A stretch of 34,111 bases of DNA from a virus, in IMG/VR virus record IMGVR_UViG_3300044941_000516, positions 1-34,111 of that record, one strand, 5' to 3'. Below are positions 22,125-31,690 of the stretch, one piece after another. Position numbers and translations under genes: made by a program. The notes under the pieces are model-generated. The model had not been told where the DNA came from and made no database searches. It saw nothing but the letters and a program-made list of their open reading frames with translations. Within the stretch, counting starts at the first letter, position 1, and each line of letters starts with the position of its first letter.

Positions 22125-22688
22125 ATGGAAACGCTAGTTCCGGTGTTAACGGGAGGCGAGGCTCAAGGGCCCGTGCGACCGGGCGAAACGCTACCGCCGG
22201 TGGCTGGCCCGTTTGGCGTAGGCGGCGAGTTTTCTTGGGAGCAAACCGGCAAAACGCTGCTGGATAATGCCGATGTAGTGGGTGGAGCACTGAATCAGTT
22301 TGCGCAGTATTATGCGGGAAAGTCGGTTGCCGAAGGACTTTCAATTGAGTCCAGCCAGCTTGATTTACAGGCGCGTGCTGAAAAACTGAAAGCCCAGCAA
22401 AAGGCGCTGCAAATTGCGAAGGAGCGCAACAGCACGGTTGCCGCTGCCAACGCCCTTTTTGCAAAGCGCGGCATCGCTCTTTCAAGTGGCACCGCCGACA
22501 AGGCACGGCAGGTCAGCCAGAGCAATGCACAGGAGGCCATGCAGCAGGCTATGCTTGAGGGGGATATCGATTCCACGGCTTACAGCGCCAATGCAGCGGA
22601 GCGCCGTATTTCAGCACGCGCCGCCCGCTCGCGCAGCCTGATTACCGGGCTCGGCATGTTCGGCGAAAACAGCGTGCGGAGAATCTGA
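22125..22688 (+). CDS. Internal virion protein (T7 gp14-like)
   Basis: The 187-aa product follows the nozzle gene directly. A proline/glycine-rich N-terminus is followed by a long alanine/glutamine-rich helix (LQARAEKLKAQQKALQIAKE) and GIALSSGTADKARQVSQ. Position and size match T7 gp14, the ejection protein that forms a pore in the outer membrane. Sequence resemblance is of type rather than exact, so the call rests mainly on order. Confidence 0.75.
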   Translation: METLVPVLTGGEAQGPVRPGETLPPVAGPFGVGGEFSWEQTGKTLLDNADVVGGALNQFAQYYAGKSVAEGLSIESSQLDLQARAEKLKAQQKALQIAKERNSTVAAANALFAKRGIALSSGTADKARQVSQSNAQEAMQQAMLEGDIDSTAYSANAAERRISARAARSRSLITGLGMFGENSVRRI

Positions 22689-22690
22689 GC

Positions 22691-24766
22691 ATGAAGGATA
22701 TTCCGGTTTACAGGAACGATGAGCTCTTTAGCCCCAGTGCGCCGCTGGTTCGCACATCGCAAGCCGTCGCACAAAACCTCTCTGATATTGGCGAGGTGGC
22801 TTACCGCACGGGCGTGGCGGCCAAGGAAGCCTATGCACAAAAAGAGGCCCGCGACCAAATCCGCGCCGAGCAGATGCAAAAGGCGGCTGACGATCAATAC
22901 GCTACGCAGTTTCAGCTTGAGCTTGAGAAGTCGGCCTTTGAATCCTATCAGCGCAATCAAGCCAACCCGGCGGCTCTCAAAAAGGAGCTGGATGAGGTCT
23001 ATAAAGGCTTCATGGAAAAGAACACCAACCCGGCCTTGGCCGACAAGTTGGAGCTTCGCTATTTGGACATCACGCGCCCTTATCTGACCCGAGCTATGGG
23101 GCAAGCTGAAAACAACCAGAACCAGCGATATCAGCGCACAGTGCTGGAGTATTTCGACAACAAAGAGCGCGAGCTACGTTCCATTGCGCCAATGCTTTAC
23201 AGTGGCGACCACACCGTCAACATGGAGGCCGCAACCGCCATGCAGGGCATCATGGCCGACGCCATTGCAAAAAGTCAGGCATCCGGCACCGACGGCGGCT
23301 ATTTGCTAACCCCCGCCCAGCAATCTGCCATGCTGGACAGACTGGTGACAGTTGTCACCCGTGATGGTCTTTTGCAGGCGTTTCAGGACAACCCCCGCAA
23401 ACAAGAGCTTTATGACTCCTTCATGCAGGGAGAGCTTACCGTCAAGATTCCGGGACTAGATGGTGCAATCACGGAAATGCCCGCTCGGCAGTTTATGGAC
23501 AGCGGCAATTTCAATGCCGTTGCCAATGTAATGGAGGGGGAGCTTAAGCGCATACAGGTGGCCGAGGAAAAGCAGGCTAAAATTGATAACGCGCTAATCC
23601 GCTATAGCGACAAACTCAATCTTGGGCAGGGCATTGTTGACCCGCGCAATGAAGGCGACCGCGATATGGTTGCCCTTGGTTATGAAAATGCCGGTCAAGC
23701 CGAGCAATTTCGCTCCATGCAAGCCGGTGCCATAGACGATCTTGCTCGTGTATCACAGCGCACCGGCATTGTGCCAGAGCCAGCTCAACAAACCATCCGC
23801 AGCTTCCTTGTCAGCGGCTCACCTGAGCAAAAGGTATATGCGGCGGAGGCTATCGATAAATTGCAGCAGGACGCGCCTCAGACGCTCAATCAATTCAGTG
23901 AAAAGGACATTGCGCTTGGCACTACAATGGCCGCGCTGAAACGCAGCGGAATTGAGCCCAAACGGGCAATGGCGGTGGCAGAGGCCAGCCTAAGCCCCCT
24001 GACGGATGAGCAATATCAAGCAGCCAAAGCCGAACTTGCAAAGGCAAAGCCCAACTATTCTGACATGCTAGTAAAGAGCTTCAACCCACCCGGCTGGGCT
24101 GGAAACCCTGAGCTTCCTGCCGCAACCGATGTTTCCAGCGCAATGGTGACGGACTTCAAGCGCATCTACGACAATTATTACATTCAGATGGGCGGCAATG
24201 CTGACCTTGCACTGAAAACCGCGCAGGCTGTATTCAAGCGCGACTACGGCGTGAGCAAAATCAACGGCAATGACGTGCTGATGAAATACCCGCCAGAGAA
24301 ATATTTTGCCGTGCAGGATGTGCCAAATGATTGGATGCAAAGCCAGCTCAACGAGCAGGCAAAGAAGGCGTTTGGCGATAAGGTGGACATGGGCAAGGTG
24401 TCGCTGTTTGCTGACCCACAGACAGAAAGGGAGGCGAATCAAGGCAAGCCGTCATATGTCATGCTGTATCAAGATAACGATACGGGGCTGTATGAGGCTT
24501 CCCGCACCCGCGCAACTTTTGATATCAACGCCCATTTCAATCAACAGGCCAGTGAAGCGAGCGCTTCTGCAGGCAAAACCGTTGATCGTGCCCGCCGCGA
24601 GCGTGAGCGCAAACTGGACGATGAGAAAAAGGGCATTGAGCGCGGCGTGATGGGCAGACCGAAGCGGCGGCTTCTCACACGAAAAGCAAAGGTGGAATTG
24701 CCGGACGACCTACCGTCAGAACTTCCAAAAACGCTTGAGCCTCTTAATTTTGGTGGGGGTGAATAA
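22691..24766 (+). CDS. Internal virion protein (T7 gp15-like)
   Basis: The 691-aa, mostly helical protein contains YRTGVAAKEAYAQKEARDQI, ALADKLELRYLDITRPYLTR and a C-terminal basic region (DRARRERERKLDDEKKG). In T7 the equivalent (gp15, 747 aa) forms the periplasmic tube for DNA ejection. I see no enzymatic motif. It lies in the expected order between the gp14- and gp16-like genes, with a TAATG junction to the latter. Confidence 0.78.
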   Translation: MKDIPVYRNDELFSPSAPLVRTSQAVAQNLSDIGEVAYRTGVAAKEAYAQKEARDQIRAEQMQKAADDQYATQFQLELEKSAFESYQRNQANPAALKKELDEVYKGFMEKNTNPALADKLELRYLDITRPYLTRAMGQAENNQNQRYQRTVLEYFDNKERELRSIAPMLYSGDHTVNMEAATAMQGIMADAIAKSQASGTDGGYLLTPAQQSAMLDRLVTVVTRDGLLQAFQDNPRKQELYDSFMQGELTVKIPGLDGAITEMPARQFMDSGNFNAVANVMEGELKRIQVAEEKQAKIDNALIRYSDKLNLGQGIVDPRNEGDRDMVALGYENAGQAEQFRSMQAGAIDDLARVSQRTGIVPEPAQQTIRSFLVSGSPEQKVYAAEAIDKLQQDAPQTLNQFSEKDIALGTTMAALKRSGIEPKRAMAVAEASLSPLTDEQYQAAKAELAKAKPNYSDMLVKSFNPPGWAGNPELPAATDVSSAMVTDFKRIYDNYYIQMGGNADLALKTAQAVFKRDYGVSKINGNDVLMKYPPEKYFAVQDVPNDWMQSQLNEQAKKAFGDKVDMGKVSLFADPQTEREANQGKPSYVMLYQDNDTGLYEASRTRATFDINAHFNQQASEASASAGKTVDRARRERERKLDDEKKGIERGVMGRPKRRLLTRKAKVELPDDLPSELPKTLEPLNFGGGE

Positions 24767-27700
24767 TGGCTGACCTTGACCCGCGCCTTGGCCCCCTGAT
24801 CGATTCCGGTGAAGGGGCGCTTAGCGCCATCCCCCAAGACCCCGGCCTATATGTGGCCGAGGACATTGAATCGCCAAAGCCTGCCTTTTTCTCCAAGACC
24901 GTCCCCGCCGCCTTCAAGCTGGACAACACCATTGGTAGCCTGACTGAATATGAGGGCGCACCGGGCGGCGAGCTTGACCGAAACTTTGACCCGCTGACCG
25001 ACATTGAGGGCACGCGATATGCACCTTTTGCGAATGACTTTATTTTGGTGAGAAACCGGGCGCAATCTGATTATGTGAAGGGAAAAATTGACCGCGAGCT
25101 TGAGTGGCGAGGCATTACCGATAGTGCCGGTTGGCAGGGAACCGTAGCCAGTATCGGTGCGGGCGTTTTTGACCCCATCAACCTGCTGCCATTCGGTAAG
25201 GCATTTGGTGAGGCAAGGGCAATTACCCGCGTTGGAGCAACAACTGGTGAGCGCATGCTGAGGGTTGGCGCATCAACAGCACTGTCAGGCGGCGCATCCG
25301 TGGCGGCTCAGGAGCTGGTTCTGCAAGGTATGCAGGCAACTCGGACACCAGAGGAAAGCTTTATCAACGTTGGGGCTGGTACGTTTTTGGCGGGGCTTCT
25401 TGGCAGCGCCGGGGCGGGCATAGAGTCTGCCTTTCTCGACAATCTGGCGAAGCGTGTGGATGACGAGTTGCGAACCGGCGGGCCCGACCCGGTGGGCGCA
25501 ACGCTTGACCTCAATGAAGGGCTGCGCCAGCGGTTTGAGGATGACCCGGCAGATAGCGCGGGTGCCATGCGCTATCTCGAAACCACAGCCAAGCAAGAGC
25601 GCCTTATAAGTGGCGGCCCCGTCACCACAAAAGGACTTACCCCGCAGCTCAGGCTATCCACCAGCGATTTCAAAGAAGCTCGGATTTTCAGCCAAAAAGC
25701 GCTTCGTAATCCGCTCTATTTTGAAAAATATCTGGACGGTATCCCCGCGCCTGAAAGCGTGGAGGCCAACACGGCGCTATGGATGGGTCGGCACGCCTAT
25801 TCGCTGGATAAAGGCTACCAGCTTTTTAAGCAGTACCATGCTCGCGTGAAAAAAGAGGGCGGCACGCCACTGGATGAGCAAAGCTTCTTCGATCAGGTTG
25901 GCTTGGCATCCAGAAACATGGATTCCCATGAGGTGCCGGAGGTTGCCGACGTTGCCAAGCTGTACCGCAAAAACGTGCTGGATTACGGGAAGGATGAGGC
26001 CATTAGCGTGGGTGAGTTGCCGGAGGATATAACGGTTGATACCGCGCCAAGTTACCTGCACCGAATGTATGACCGGGACACCATCGTTAAGCATTCTGAC
26101 GAATTCCTGAAAATCGTTGAGGATGATTTCATGGAAAAGCTTGGGGAGCAGCGCAAAAGCGTTGAGCAAGGCTACCGCAGGCAAATTAACAACACCCTGA
26201 AAAGTGCTGATGAGGAGGAAATAAACCTGCTTCGTAGTGAGGCGGCGCACCTGTTTGACACCGTGCCAGCCGATATGACGCCTGAGCAGGTTTTTGATAT
26301 CGTTGTGACCTCCATGAAGCGGATTGAGGAACCCCTGACATTAACGCAATTTCTCAAGCGGCGTGGCGGCATTAAGGAATACAAAAACGAGCTTTTCACG
26401 CTCGGCATTACCAACAAGAGCCATCCCGGCCTTATCAGTAAAAAAGGCAAGGATTTAGATGAAGCCGGTGAGGCGTTGTGGGAGGCTGGATATTTTGGGC
26501 CTATGGCAGCTACCGAGCGGCCAACCGTGGCTCAAGTGCTGGAGGCAATTGACGATGATGTGAGAAGCGGCGGGCGACGCTGGACACCGGAAGATGCTTC
26601 CCGCTATGAGGCGGAGGCCGATGCGCTCGACCACGCCCTTAATTTTGTGGAAAAGCATAACATAGACCCGCGCCGCATTATCGGTAGGGCCAATGAATTG
26701 CGGAAGCAAAACAAGGCCATCACCATTCTCAAAGAAAAGGCCGCTGAAATTGAGGGCGAGCTGCAAGAGGTGCTACGTCGTGATTATGACGAAGCGGGCG
26801 GCACCATGCGTGAGTATGCCCGTGAATTGGCTATGGATGTTTACCGCACTGTGGCGGGTGTGGATGCAAGCCGCCAGCCTATCGGCCTCCGGCTGGATGC
26901 AAAAGGGCGCGGCCCCCTCAAGCAGCGTGTCTGGAACATTGCAGATGCCAAGCTTGACGGAAGCCGTGGTAATCGCAACTTCCTGATTAACGACATCCGC
27001 GCCATTTCTGGCCGCTATTCTCGCGTGATGGGGGCGGATGTAGAGTTAAAGCGGGTGTTCGGCACTACCGATTTTGAAACGGCATTCAGGCCCGTGCTTG
27101 ATGAATATCAGGCCAAGCTTGCCAAAGCCAAAACACCGGCAGAGCGGGGAGCGCTCACAAAGAAATATCAAAAATCCAAAAGGGATGCAGAGGCAATCTG
27201 GGACTTGATACGCGGTCAGTACCATTCACGCTTTACCCCAGACCCTGACAGCAATTGGCTGCGGGCGGCACGACTGGCAAGCGTGTGGAACTACATGCGC
27301 CTACTGGGCAGTCAGACCGTCAGCAGCGTTGGTGATGCATTTGGCATTGTAGCCAAGCATGGCCTCCGCCGCACCATTGGTGGGGTGGTTCGGACGATGG
27401 GCCGAAAGTTGGCCCCCGGTCAATCGTTGGCCAAAGAAGCCCGCGACGATATGCTATTTATGGGCGCGGTAATTGAGCGGGTGCTTAATAACCGGGTGAT
27501 GAGCGTAGCCGACATTGTTGACCCCTATTCAATGGGAACCCGCTTTGACCGGATGCTTGGCAGCGCCAACCGCCAATTCAGCCGCGTCACGCTTATGACA
27601 TGGTGGAATGACACCATGAAGGAAATCGCCAGCGACGTAGCGCAAAAGCGGCTTGTCCAGCTCTCTCAGCAGATTGCCGCCGGTCAGAAAATCACGAATC

Positions 27701-28482
27701 GCGCTGACAAGCTTTTCTTTCGCAGCCTGTCCATTGGCGATGATATGGCCGAGCGCATTGCGGCGCAGTTTGCAAAGCACGGCAAGGTGATGCGTGACGG
27801 GTTTCATTTCGCAGGTGTGCGCGAATGGGATGACGATGGCGCACGCCGCCTTTTTGGGCAGGCCGTGGCCAAGGCAGCCAACACCACGATCATCACTCCC
27901 GGCATCGGCGAAACGCCGCTGGCGATGAATAGCCCCGTCGGCAAGCTGGTGATGCAATTCAAAACCTTCATGTTTGCGGCGCATCAAAACATCTACCTTC
28001 CATCAATGCAACAACGTAATCGGTACGTTGTGGAGGCGCTGGTTGGGGCAACCGCAATGGGCATGATGGCCGGGGCATTCAAGGAATGGAACCGTGGGGG
28101 CGACCCAAGCCAATGGGACGTAGAAAAATGGGTTGCCGAGGGGCTTGATCAGAGTGGGTTTGCCAGTCTTTTCATGGAAGCCAATAACATGGCCGCAAAG
28201 GTGAATTTTCCAAATATCTGGATGGGCATTGGTGAGGCACCGGCCAGCCGGTACGAGTCGCGGGGCATTCTGGAAAGCTTTGTTGGGCCGACCGCCGGGG
28301 CAATTCAGGGCATGAGCAACACGGCCTATGCGGCGATGACGCCCGGGACAGAGTTTTCCTACTCGGATTTACACAACATCCGCAAGCTTTTACCCTATCA
28401 AAATCACTTCATTTTCCGTCAGGCCATTGATGAGGCCGAGCAATCAGCGGCGGATTACCTGAGTCTTCCGAGGAGGCGCTAA
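24766..28482 (+). CDS. Large internal virion protein (T7 gp16-like)
   Basis: The 1238-aa protein is the last and largest of the ejection set. T7 gp16 has 1318 aa, begins with a lytic transglycosylase domain and threads DNA through the inner membrane. Here the first 100 residues (RLGPLIDSGEGALSAIPQDP) show no transglycosylase motif. A hydrophobic glycine-rich part (about 125-225) and a C-terminal domain with FKTFMFAAHQNIYLPSMQQ and LVGATAMGMMAGAFKEWNRG are typical of the family. The last residues (LLPYQNHFIFRQAI) match its usual end. Confidence 0.85.
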   Translation: MADLDPRLGPLIDSGEGALSAIPQDPGLYVAEDIESPKPAFFSKTVPAAFKLDNTIGSLTEYEGAPGGELDRNFDPLTDIEGTRYAPFANDFILVRNRAQSDYVKGKIDRELEWRGITDSAGWQGTVASIGAGVFDPINLLPFGKAFGEARAITRVGATTGERMLRVGASTALSGGASVAAQELVLQGMQATRTPEESFINVGAGTFLAGLLGSAGAGIESAFLDNLAKRVDDELRTGGPDPVGATLDLNEGLRQRFEDDPADSAGAMRYLETTAKQERLISGGPVTTKGLTPQLRLSTSDFKEARIFSQKALRNPLYFEKYLDGIPAPESVEANTALWMGRHAYSLDKGYQLFKQYHARVKKEGGTPLDEQSFFDQVGLASRNMDSHEVPEVADVAKLYRKNVLDYGKDEAISVGELPEDITVDTAPSYLHRMYDRDTIVKHSDEFLKIVEDDFMEKLGEQRKSVEQGYRRQINNTLKSADEEEINLLRSEAAHLFDTVPADMTPEQVFDIVVTSMKRIEEPLTLTQFLKRRGGIKEYKNELFTLGITNKSHPGLISKKGKDLDEAGEALWEAGYFGPMAATERPTVAQVLEAIDDDVRSGGRRWTPEDASRYEAEADALDHALNFVEKHNIDPRRIIGRANELRKQNKAITILKEKAAEIEGELQEVLRRDYDEAGGTMREYARELAMDVYRTVAGVDASRQPIGLRLDAKGRGPLKQRVWNIADAKLDGSRGNRNFLINDIRAISGRYSRVMGADVELKRVFGTTDFETAFRPVLDEYQAKLAKAKTPAERGALTKKYQKSKRDAEAIWDLIRGQYHSRFTPDPDSNWLRAARLASVWNYMRLLGSQTVSSVGDAFGIVAKHGLRRTIGGVVRTMGRKLAPGQSLAKEARDDMLFMGAVIERVLNNRVMSVADIVDPYSMGTRFDRMLGSANRQFSRVTLMTWWNDTMKEIASDVAQKRLVQLSQQIAAGQKITNRADKLFFRSLSIGDDMAERIAAQFAKHGKVMRDGFHFAGVREWDDDGARRLFGQAVAKAANTTIITPGIGETPLAMNSPVGKLVMQFKTFMFAAHQNIYLPSMQQRNRYVVEALVGATAMGMMAGAFKEWNRGGDPSQWDVEKWVAEGLDQSGFASLFMEANNMAAKVNFPNIWMGIGEAPASRYESRGILESFVGPTAGAIQGMSNTAYAAMTPGTEFSYSDLHNIRKLLPYQNHFIFRQAIDEAEQSAADYLSLPRRR

Positions 28483-30087
28483 ATGCCAGATATCGTTGTT
28501 CCAGGGAACGACAGGAGCGTTTCTTACAGTGCCACCAATGGGCAAACCGTCTTTCCGTATGACTTCCCAATTGCGAACGCAAGCCACCTCGCCGTTTTCA
28601 AAAACGGGTTACGATTAACTATTACCACTCATTACAACGTTGATGGGGTTGGTGGTGAGGGTGGGGGCGACGTAACACTCACATCTGGCGCGGCGCTTGA
28701 TGACCTTATCGTCATTGATGGCGATACACCGGCGGCCAGACTATCCAATTTCAACAATGCGGGCGACTTCAGGGCGCCAACCGTTAATGCTGAATTCAAC
28801 CGGCAGGTTGAGGTTGACCAGCAAATTATACGCAACAGCAAACGTGCTATTCGCCTGTCTGATGGTGACGACACAAGCCCTGATGCTTTAACGGTTCCAG
28901 CAAAAGCCACCCGCGCCCGAAAGGCGCTAATTTTTGGCGATGATGGCGAGGTCATTGTCTCCGATGATGATTACAACGATCAGGCAGCCAACGCCGCCGC
29001 CAGCGCACAAGCCGCCGCAAATTCCGCAGATTCCGCATCTGATGATGCAGCGGCAGCGGCAGGCAGCGCCAGCGCCGCCTCTGGCAGCGCGGATGCGGCA
29101 GCGGCCAGTGCTGCAAACGCGGCCTTGTATTCTTCCGATCTGGGGCAGTTCTATATCACCGGTGCCAATGTGGGTGGATCGGCCAATAATGTCACGCTGA
29201 ATATACCCATTATCGCGGGAGCATTGACTGCGGGCATGGAGCTCACTTTCGCCATGCCGTTTGCACCAACAGGCAGCACCACAGTGACGGTAACTACGGC
29301 TGCAGGGGCACAATCGCCCTTTACCCTAAACTGGTCGAATGGTGGAACTGTTGCATCGGGTGACCTGAATAGCGGCGAGGAATTGACCGTGCGCTATAAT
29401 GGCATGGTTGGCCGGATTATGAGCAAGCCTAAGTTCCTTCCCACCAATAGCGTATCCACTACCGCCATGCAGGCTCAAGCGGCGTCGTATGCCAAGATTC
29501 AAAACGTGTCTGCAACCGACCGGGTACTTGGCCGCTCATCTGCTGGCGCAGGTGTGATTGAGGAGATTGCCTTTACCTCGCAGGCTCGCCAGCTTTGTGA
29601 CGATACCAGCTTCAGCGCTATGCGTGCCACGCTAGGCCTCGGTTCCGCAGCCGTCATTAATTCAAACCCATTCCGCGCTGTGCTTGGCTCCAACCAAACG
29701 GGCATCGTGACGGCGACATGGACCAAAATAGCATTTGGCGCTGAAAGCTTTGATGTCGGCAACTTCTTTAACACAACTAACAACCGCTTTCAGCCGACCG
29801 AGGCAGGATATTATGAGCTGACAGGCAATCTGGAATTTAACACCACAAATATTGCAGACGGATCGGCTTGCCGCAGCGCCATTTATTTTAATGGCGGAGC
29901 TGACATTGAATATGGGCCCTACAATAACGCAGCCACCGCCACTGTGAATATTGGCTCGATGGTAACGGCCATGCGTTATTTCAACGGCTCTACCGACTAT
30001 GCAGAGATGTATGTGCTCGGCGGGGGTGCCGGAAATAAAACGGCGAATTCAGGAAATACATACTTACATGGAAAGAGGGTGGGATGA
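28483..30087 (+). CDS. Tail fibre with C1q-like tip
   Basis: The 534-aa fibre starts with a T7 gp17-like attachment domain (GQTVFPYDFPIANASHLAVF, then IDGDTPAARLSNFNNAGDF). A long alanine/serine-rich coiled coil follows (about 165-215). Beta-rich shaft sequence comes next, and a tip resembling C1q/TNF jelly rolls (FNTTNNRFQPTEAGYYELTG, then a repeated hydrophobic strand pattern). The tip should recognise the host surface. No chaperone gene or variable-repeat cassette is seen. Confidence 0.85.
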   Translation: MPDIVVPGNDRSVSYSATNGQTVFPYDFPIANASHLAVFKNGLRLTITTHYNVDGVGGEGGGDVTLTSGAALDDLIVIDGDTPAARLSNFNNAGDFRAPTVNAEFNRQVEVDQQIIRNSKRAIRLSDGDDTSPDALTVPAKATRARKALIFGDDGEVIVSDDDYNDQAANAAASAQAAANSADSASDDAAAAAGSASAASGSADAAAASAANAALYSSDLGQFYITGANVGGSANNVTLNIPIIAGALTAGMELTFAMPFAPTGSTTVTVTTAAGAQSPFTLNWSNGGTVASGDLNSGEELTVRYNGMVGRIMSKPKFLPTNSVSTTAMQAQAASYAKIQNVSATDRVLGRSSAGAGVIEEIAFTSQARQLCDDTSFSAMRATLGLGSAAVINSNPFRAVLGSNQTGIVTATWTKIAFGAESFDVGNFFNTTNNRFQPTEAGYYELTGNLEFNTTNIADGSACRSAIYFNGGADIEYGPYNNAATATVNIGSMVTAMRYFNGSTDYAEMYVLGGGAGNKTANSGNTYLHGKRVG

Positions 30088-30539
30088 CCGATATCGTCAA
30101 TTATGCTTTTTGCGTTTATTGCGGCGGTGATGTTGAGCCAATCGAGCTGGCTGGCGAGAATACAATCAATGTCCGGTGCGTGAAGTGCGGTGCAGCCAAT
30201 ATGGTTGAGGTTGCCAAGCCGCCGGTTGTACAAGCGAAAGCTGAAATCGCGCCGGATGATAATACGCTGGTAGAGACTGCGCCGCCAGCGCTGCCTGAAA
30301 AAGAGCCCGACCGGGGAGCAGGCTTTAGGCATGAGCGGCTCGGGGAGGCCATTGTCGCAAATTTGCCAGACGGGGAATTACACTCTGTGCGCGGCAATAT
30401 CATCGTGCGGCAGGACGACTCTGAATATTTGCCATGGTTGTTCTTTTGGAACGACGCCGAATGCGGGCCGCGGCCAAGCGATGAAACGCTGGCGGCATGG
30501 GTTGCTGCGTTGGATGCCGATGAAAACCTACCAGCTTAA
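30084..30539 (+). CDS. Zinc-ribbon protein with acidic linker
   Basis: The 151-aa product has an N-terminal four-cysteine ribbon (CVYCGG and CVKCG), a proline/glutamate-rich linker (about 50-80) and a small C-terminal domain with EYLPWLFFWNDAECGPRPSD. It overlaps the fibre stop (ATGA) and the next gene. It may be a fibre-assembly or regulatory protein, but nothing identifies it. Confidence 0.6.
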   Translation: MTDIVNYAFCVYCGGDVEPIELAGENTINVRCVKCGAANMVEVAKPPVVQAKAEIAPDDNTLVETAPPALPEKEPDRGAGFRHERLGEAIVANLPDGELHSVRGNIIVRQDDSEYLPWLFFWNDAECGPRPSDETLAAWVAALDADENLPA

Positions 30540-30933
30540 GCGCCAGCAATACACGCCTGAGGGGGTTTCCGGCTTCCTGATGGATGGCGATAAAAAGCTG
30601 TGCTGCACATGGGAGCTGCCTTGGCTTGATAACGCAAATGGAAAAAGCTGCATACCGGCTGGAGCTTATAAGGTTGTGCGCCACAGGTTCGAGACACCCG
30701 GCCATACAAAAAGCGGCTGGCGGTTGCTCAATGTTCCCGGTCGGGAGGGAATACTTATCCACCGGGGCAATACCGTGGAGGATATAGAGGGCTGCATACT
30801 GGTGGGTGCAAACTTTGGCATGTTGCCGGGTAGCAAAACAAAAAAGATTCGTCCGGGCGTGCTGTCGTCAAAGGTAACGGTCGATAGGCTCCGCAAGGTG
30901 CTGCCAGTCGAATTTATGTTGGAGGTCATGTGA
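30520..30933 (+). CDS. DUF5675 protein, candidate cell-wall enzyme
   Basis: The 137-aa protein matches DUF5675: MKTYQLKRQQYTPEGVSGFL, then CTWELPW, CIPAGAY and the motif ILIHRGN (His81) followed by EGCILVG (Cys92). The His...Gly-Cys pattern resembles the active site of YkuD-type L,D-transpeptidases. It opens the lysis block, and no lysozyme, amidase or endopeptidase gene is present, so it is the best candidate for the endolysin; that is inference. Start 30520 is chosen; 30514 is equally possible. Confidence 0.75.
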   Translation: MKTYQLKRQQYTPEGVSGFLMDGDKKLCCTWELPWLDNANGKSCIPAGAYKVVRHRFETPGHTKSGWRLLNVPGREGILIHRGNTVEDIEGCILVGANFGMLPGSKTKKIRPGVLSSKVTVDRLRKVLPVEFMLEVM

Positions 30934-31193
30934 TCAGCGTAAAGGGCTATAACGTGTGCTTCCTTGACCTCGTTACAGATTCAAAGACCGGCAAGTTGTC
31001 GGCCACAAAAATATGGCACCACGTCGGGTGCAGCATCCTCAGCTACAAGGCCGTTACCGAAACTTGGTGGGGTGCCGAAGAGCTGCTGATTTATGGTGTG
31101 TTGGTGATTTTCCAATATGCCCTGCCCCTATACCTGAAATGGAGATACCGCGATGCTATTCCTGTCGACGCTTCTGGCGACACTGAAAAATAA
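30930..31193 (+). CDS. Holin-like small membrane protein
   Basis: The 87-aa product has TGKLSATKIWHHVGCSILSY in its first half, which recalls a family of small phage membrane proteins, and one clear membrane segment (LLIYGVLVIFQYALPLYL) with a basic cytoplasmic-type end. It overlaps DUF5675 (4 bp) and the spanin gene (41 bp). A holin or holin-regulating role fits position and topology but is unproven. Confidence 0.6.
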   Translation: MISVKGYNVCFLDLVTDSKTGKLSATKIWHHVGCSILSYKAVTETWWGAEELLIYGVLVIFQYALPLYLKWRYRDAIPVDASGDTEK

Positions 31194-31545
31194 CGCATGG
31201 CTGATTCTGGCCTTTATCGCCTACAGCGTTGCCATTTACGGATGGGGCAACTGGGAAGGGCGAGAGGTCATCAAGGGTGAGTGGCGGCAGGAAAAGCAGG
31301 ATGCGCTCATTGCTGCCCATGTCGGCGCAGCGGAGCGGCAGGCGCTTGCCGACGAGCTGGCGAAACGCTGGGAGGCCAGCCAAGCCGAATATGTGAAAGT
31401 GCTGAATACCGCGAAGAAAGGGTTACAAAATGAAATTGCCAAAAACGCCGCTTTTCGTGATTGCCATGCTGGCGCTGGCGTCGTGCAGCTCTATCGGGAT
31501 GTTGCCGCCGGTAAGGCAAACACAGCCACCAGCAAACCTCATTAG
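31153..31545 (+). CDS. Inner-membrane spanin (Rz-like)
   Basis: The 130-aa protein has an N-terminal membrane anchor (NNAWLILAFIAYSVAIYGWG) followed by a long charged helix (QALADELAKRWEASQAEYVK) and a tail, the topology of an i-spanin. With its outer-membrane partner it fuses the two membranes in the last step of lysis. The partner gene begins inside it in another frame. Confidence 0.85.
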   Translation: MLFLSTLLATLKNNAWLILAFIAYSVAIYGWGNWEGREVIKGEWRQEKQDALIAAHVGAAERQALADELAKRWEASQAEYVKVLNTAKKGLQNEIAKNAAFRDCHAGAGVVQLYRDVAAGKANTATSKPH

Positions 31546-31684
31546 TGAGTGCCGCGAGCCGGTCACCTTGGGCAATGACAGTTTTGGCACGATCACCGAG
31601 GCGCTGTTTGATAACACAGCCTCTCTGCGCGAGTGCCGCGCCAAACATTCCGAGTTGGTGAAGTGGACGATAGGCGCTAATTAA
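31430..31684 (+). CDS. Outer-membrane spanin lipoprotein (Rz1-like)
   Basis: The 84-aa lipoprotein has a signal peptide and lipobox (IAMLALASC, Cys19), then a proline-containing stretch (LPPVRQTQPPANL). Its start lies 116 bp inside the Rz-like gene in a different frame, the classic overlapped spanin arrangement. It is the last gene of the rightward block. Confidence 0.88.
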   Translation: MKLPKTPLFVIAMLALASCSSIGMLPPVRQTQPPANLISECREPVTLGNDSFGTITEALFDNTASLRECRAKHSELVKWTIGAN

Positions 31685-31690
31685 GGGCGG

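Noticed and set aside
28483-30087. Diversity-generating retroelement acting on the fibre tip, as in BPP-1
   Set aside because: No reverse transcriptase or template/variable repeat pair was seen, despite the Bbp19-like gene.
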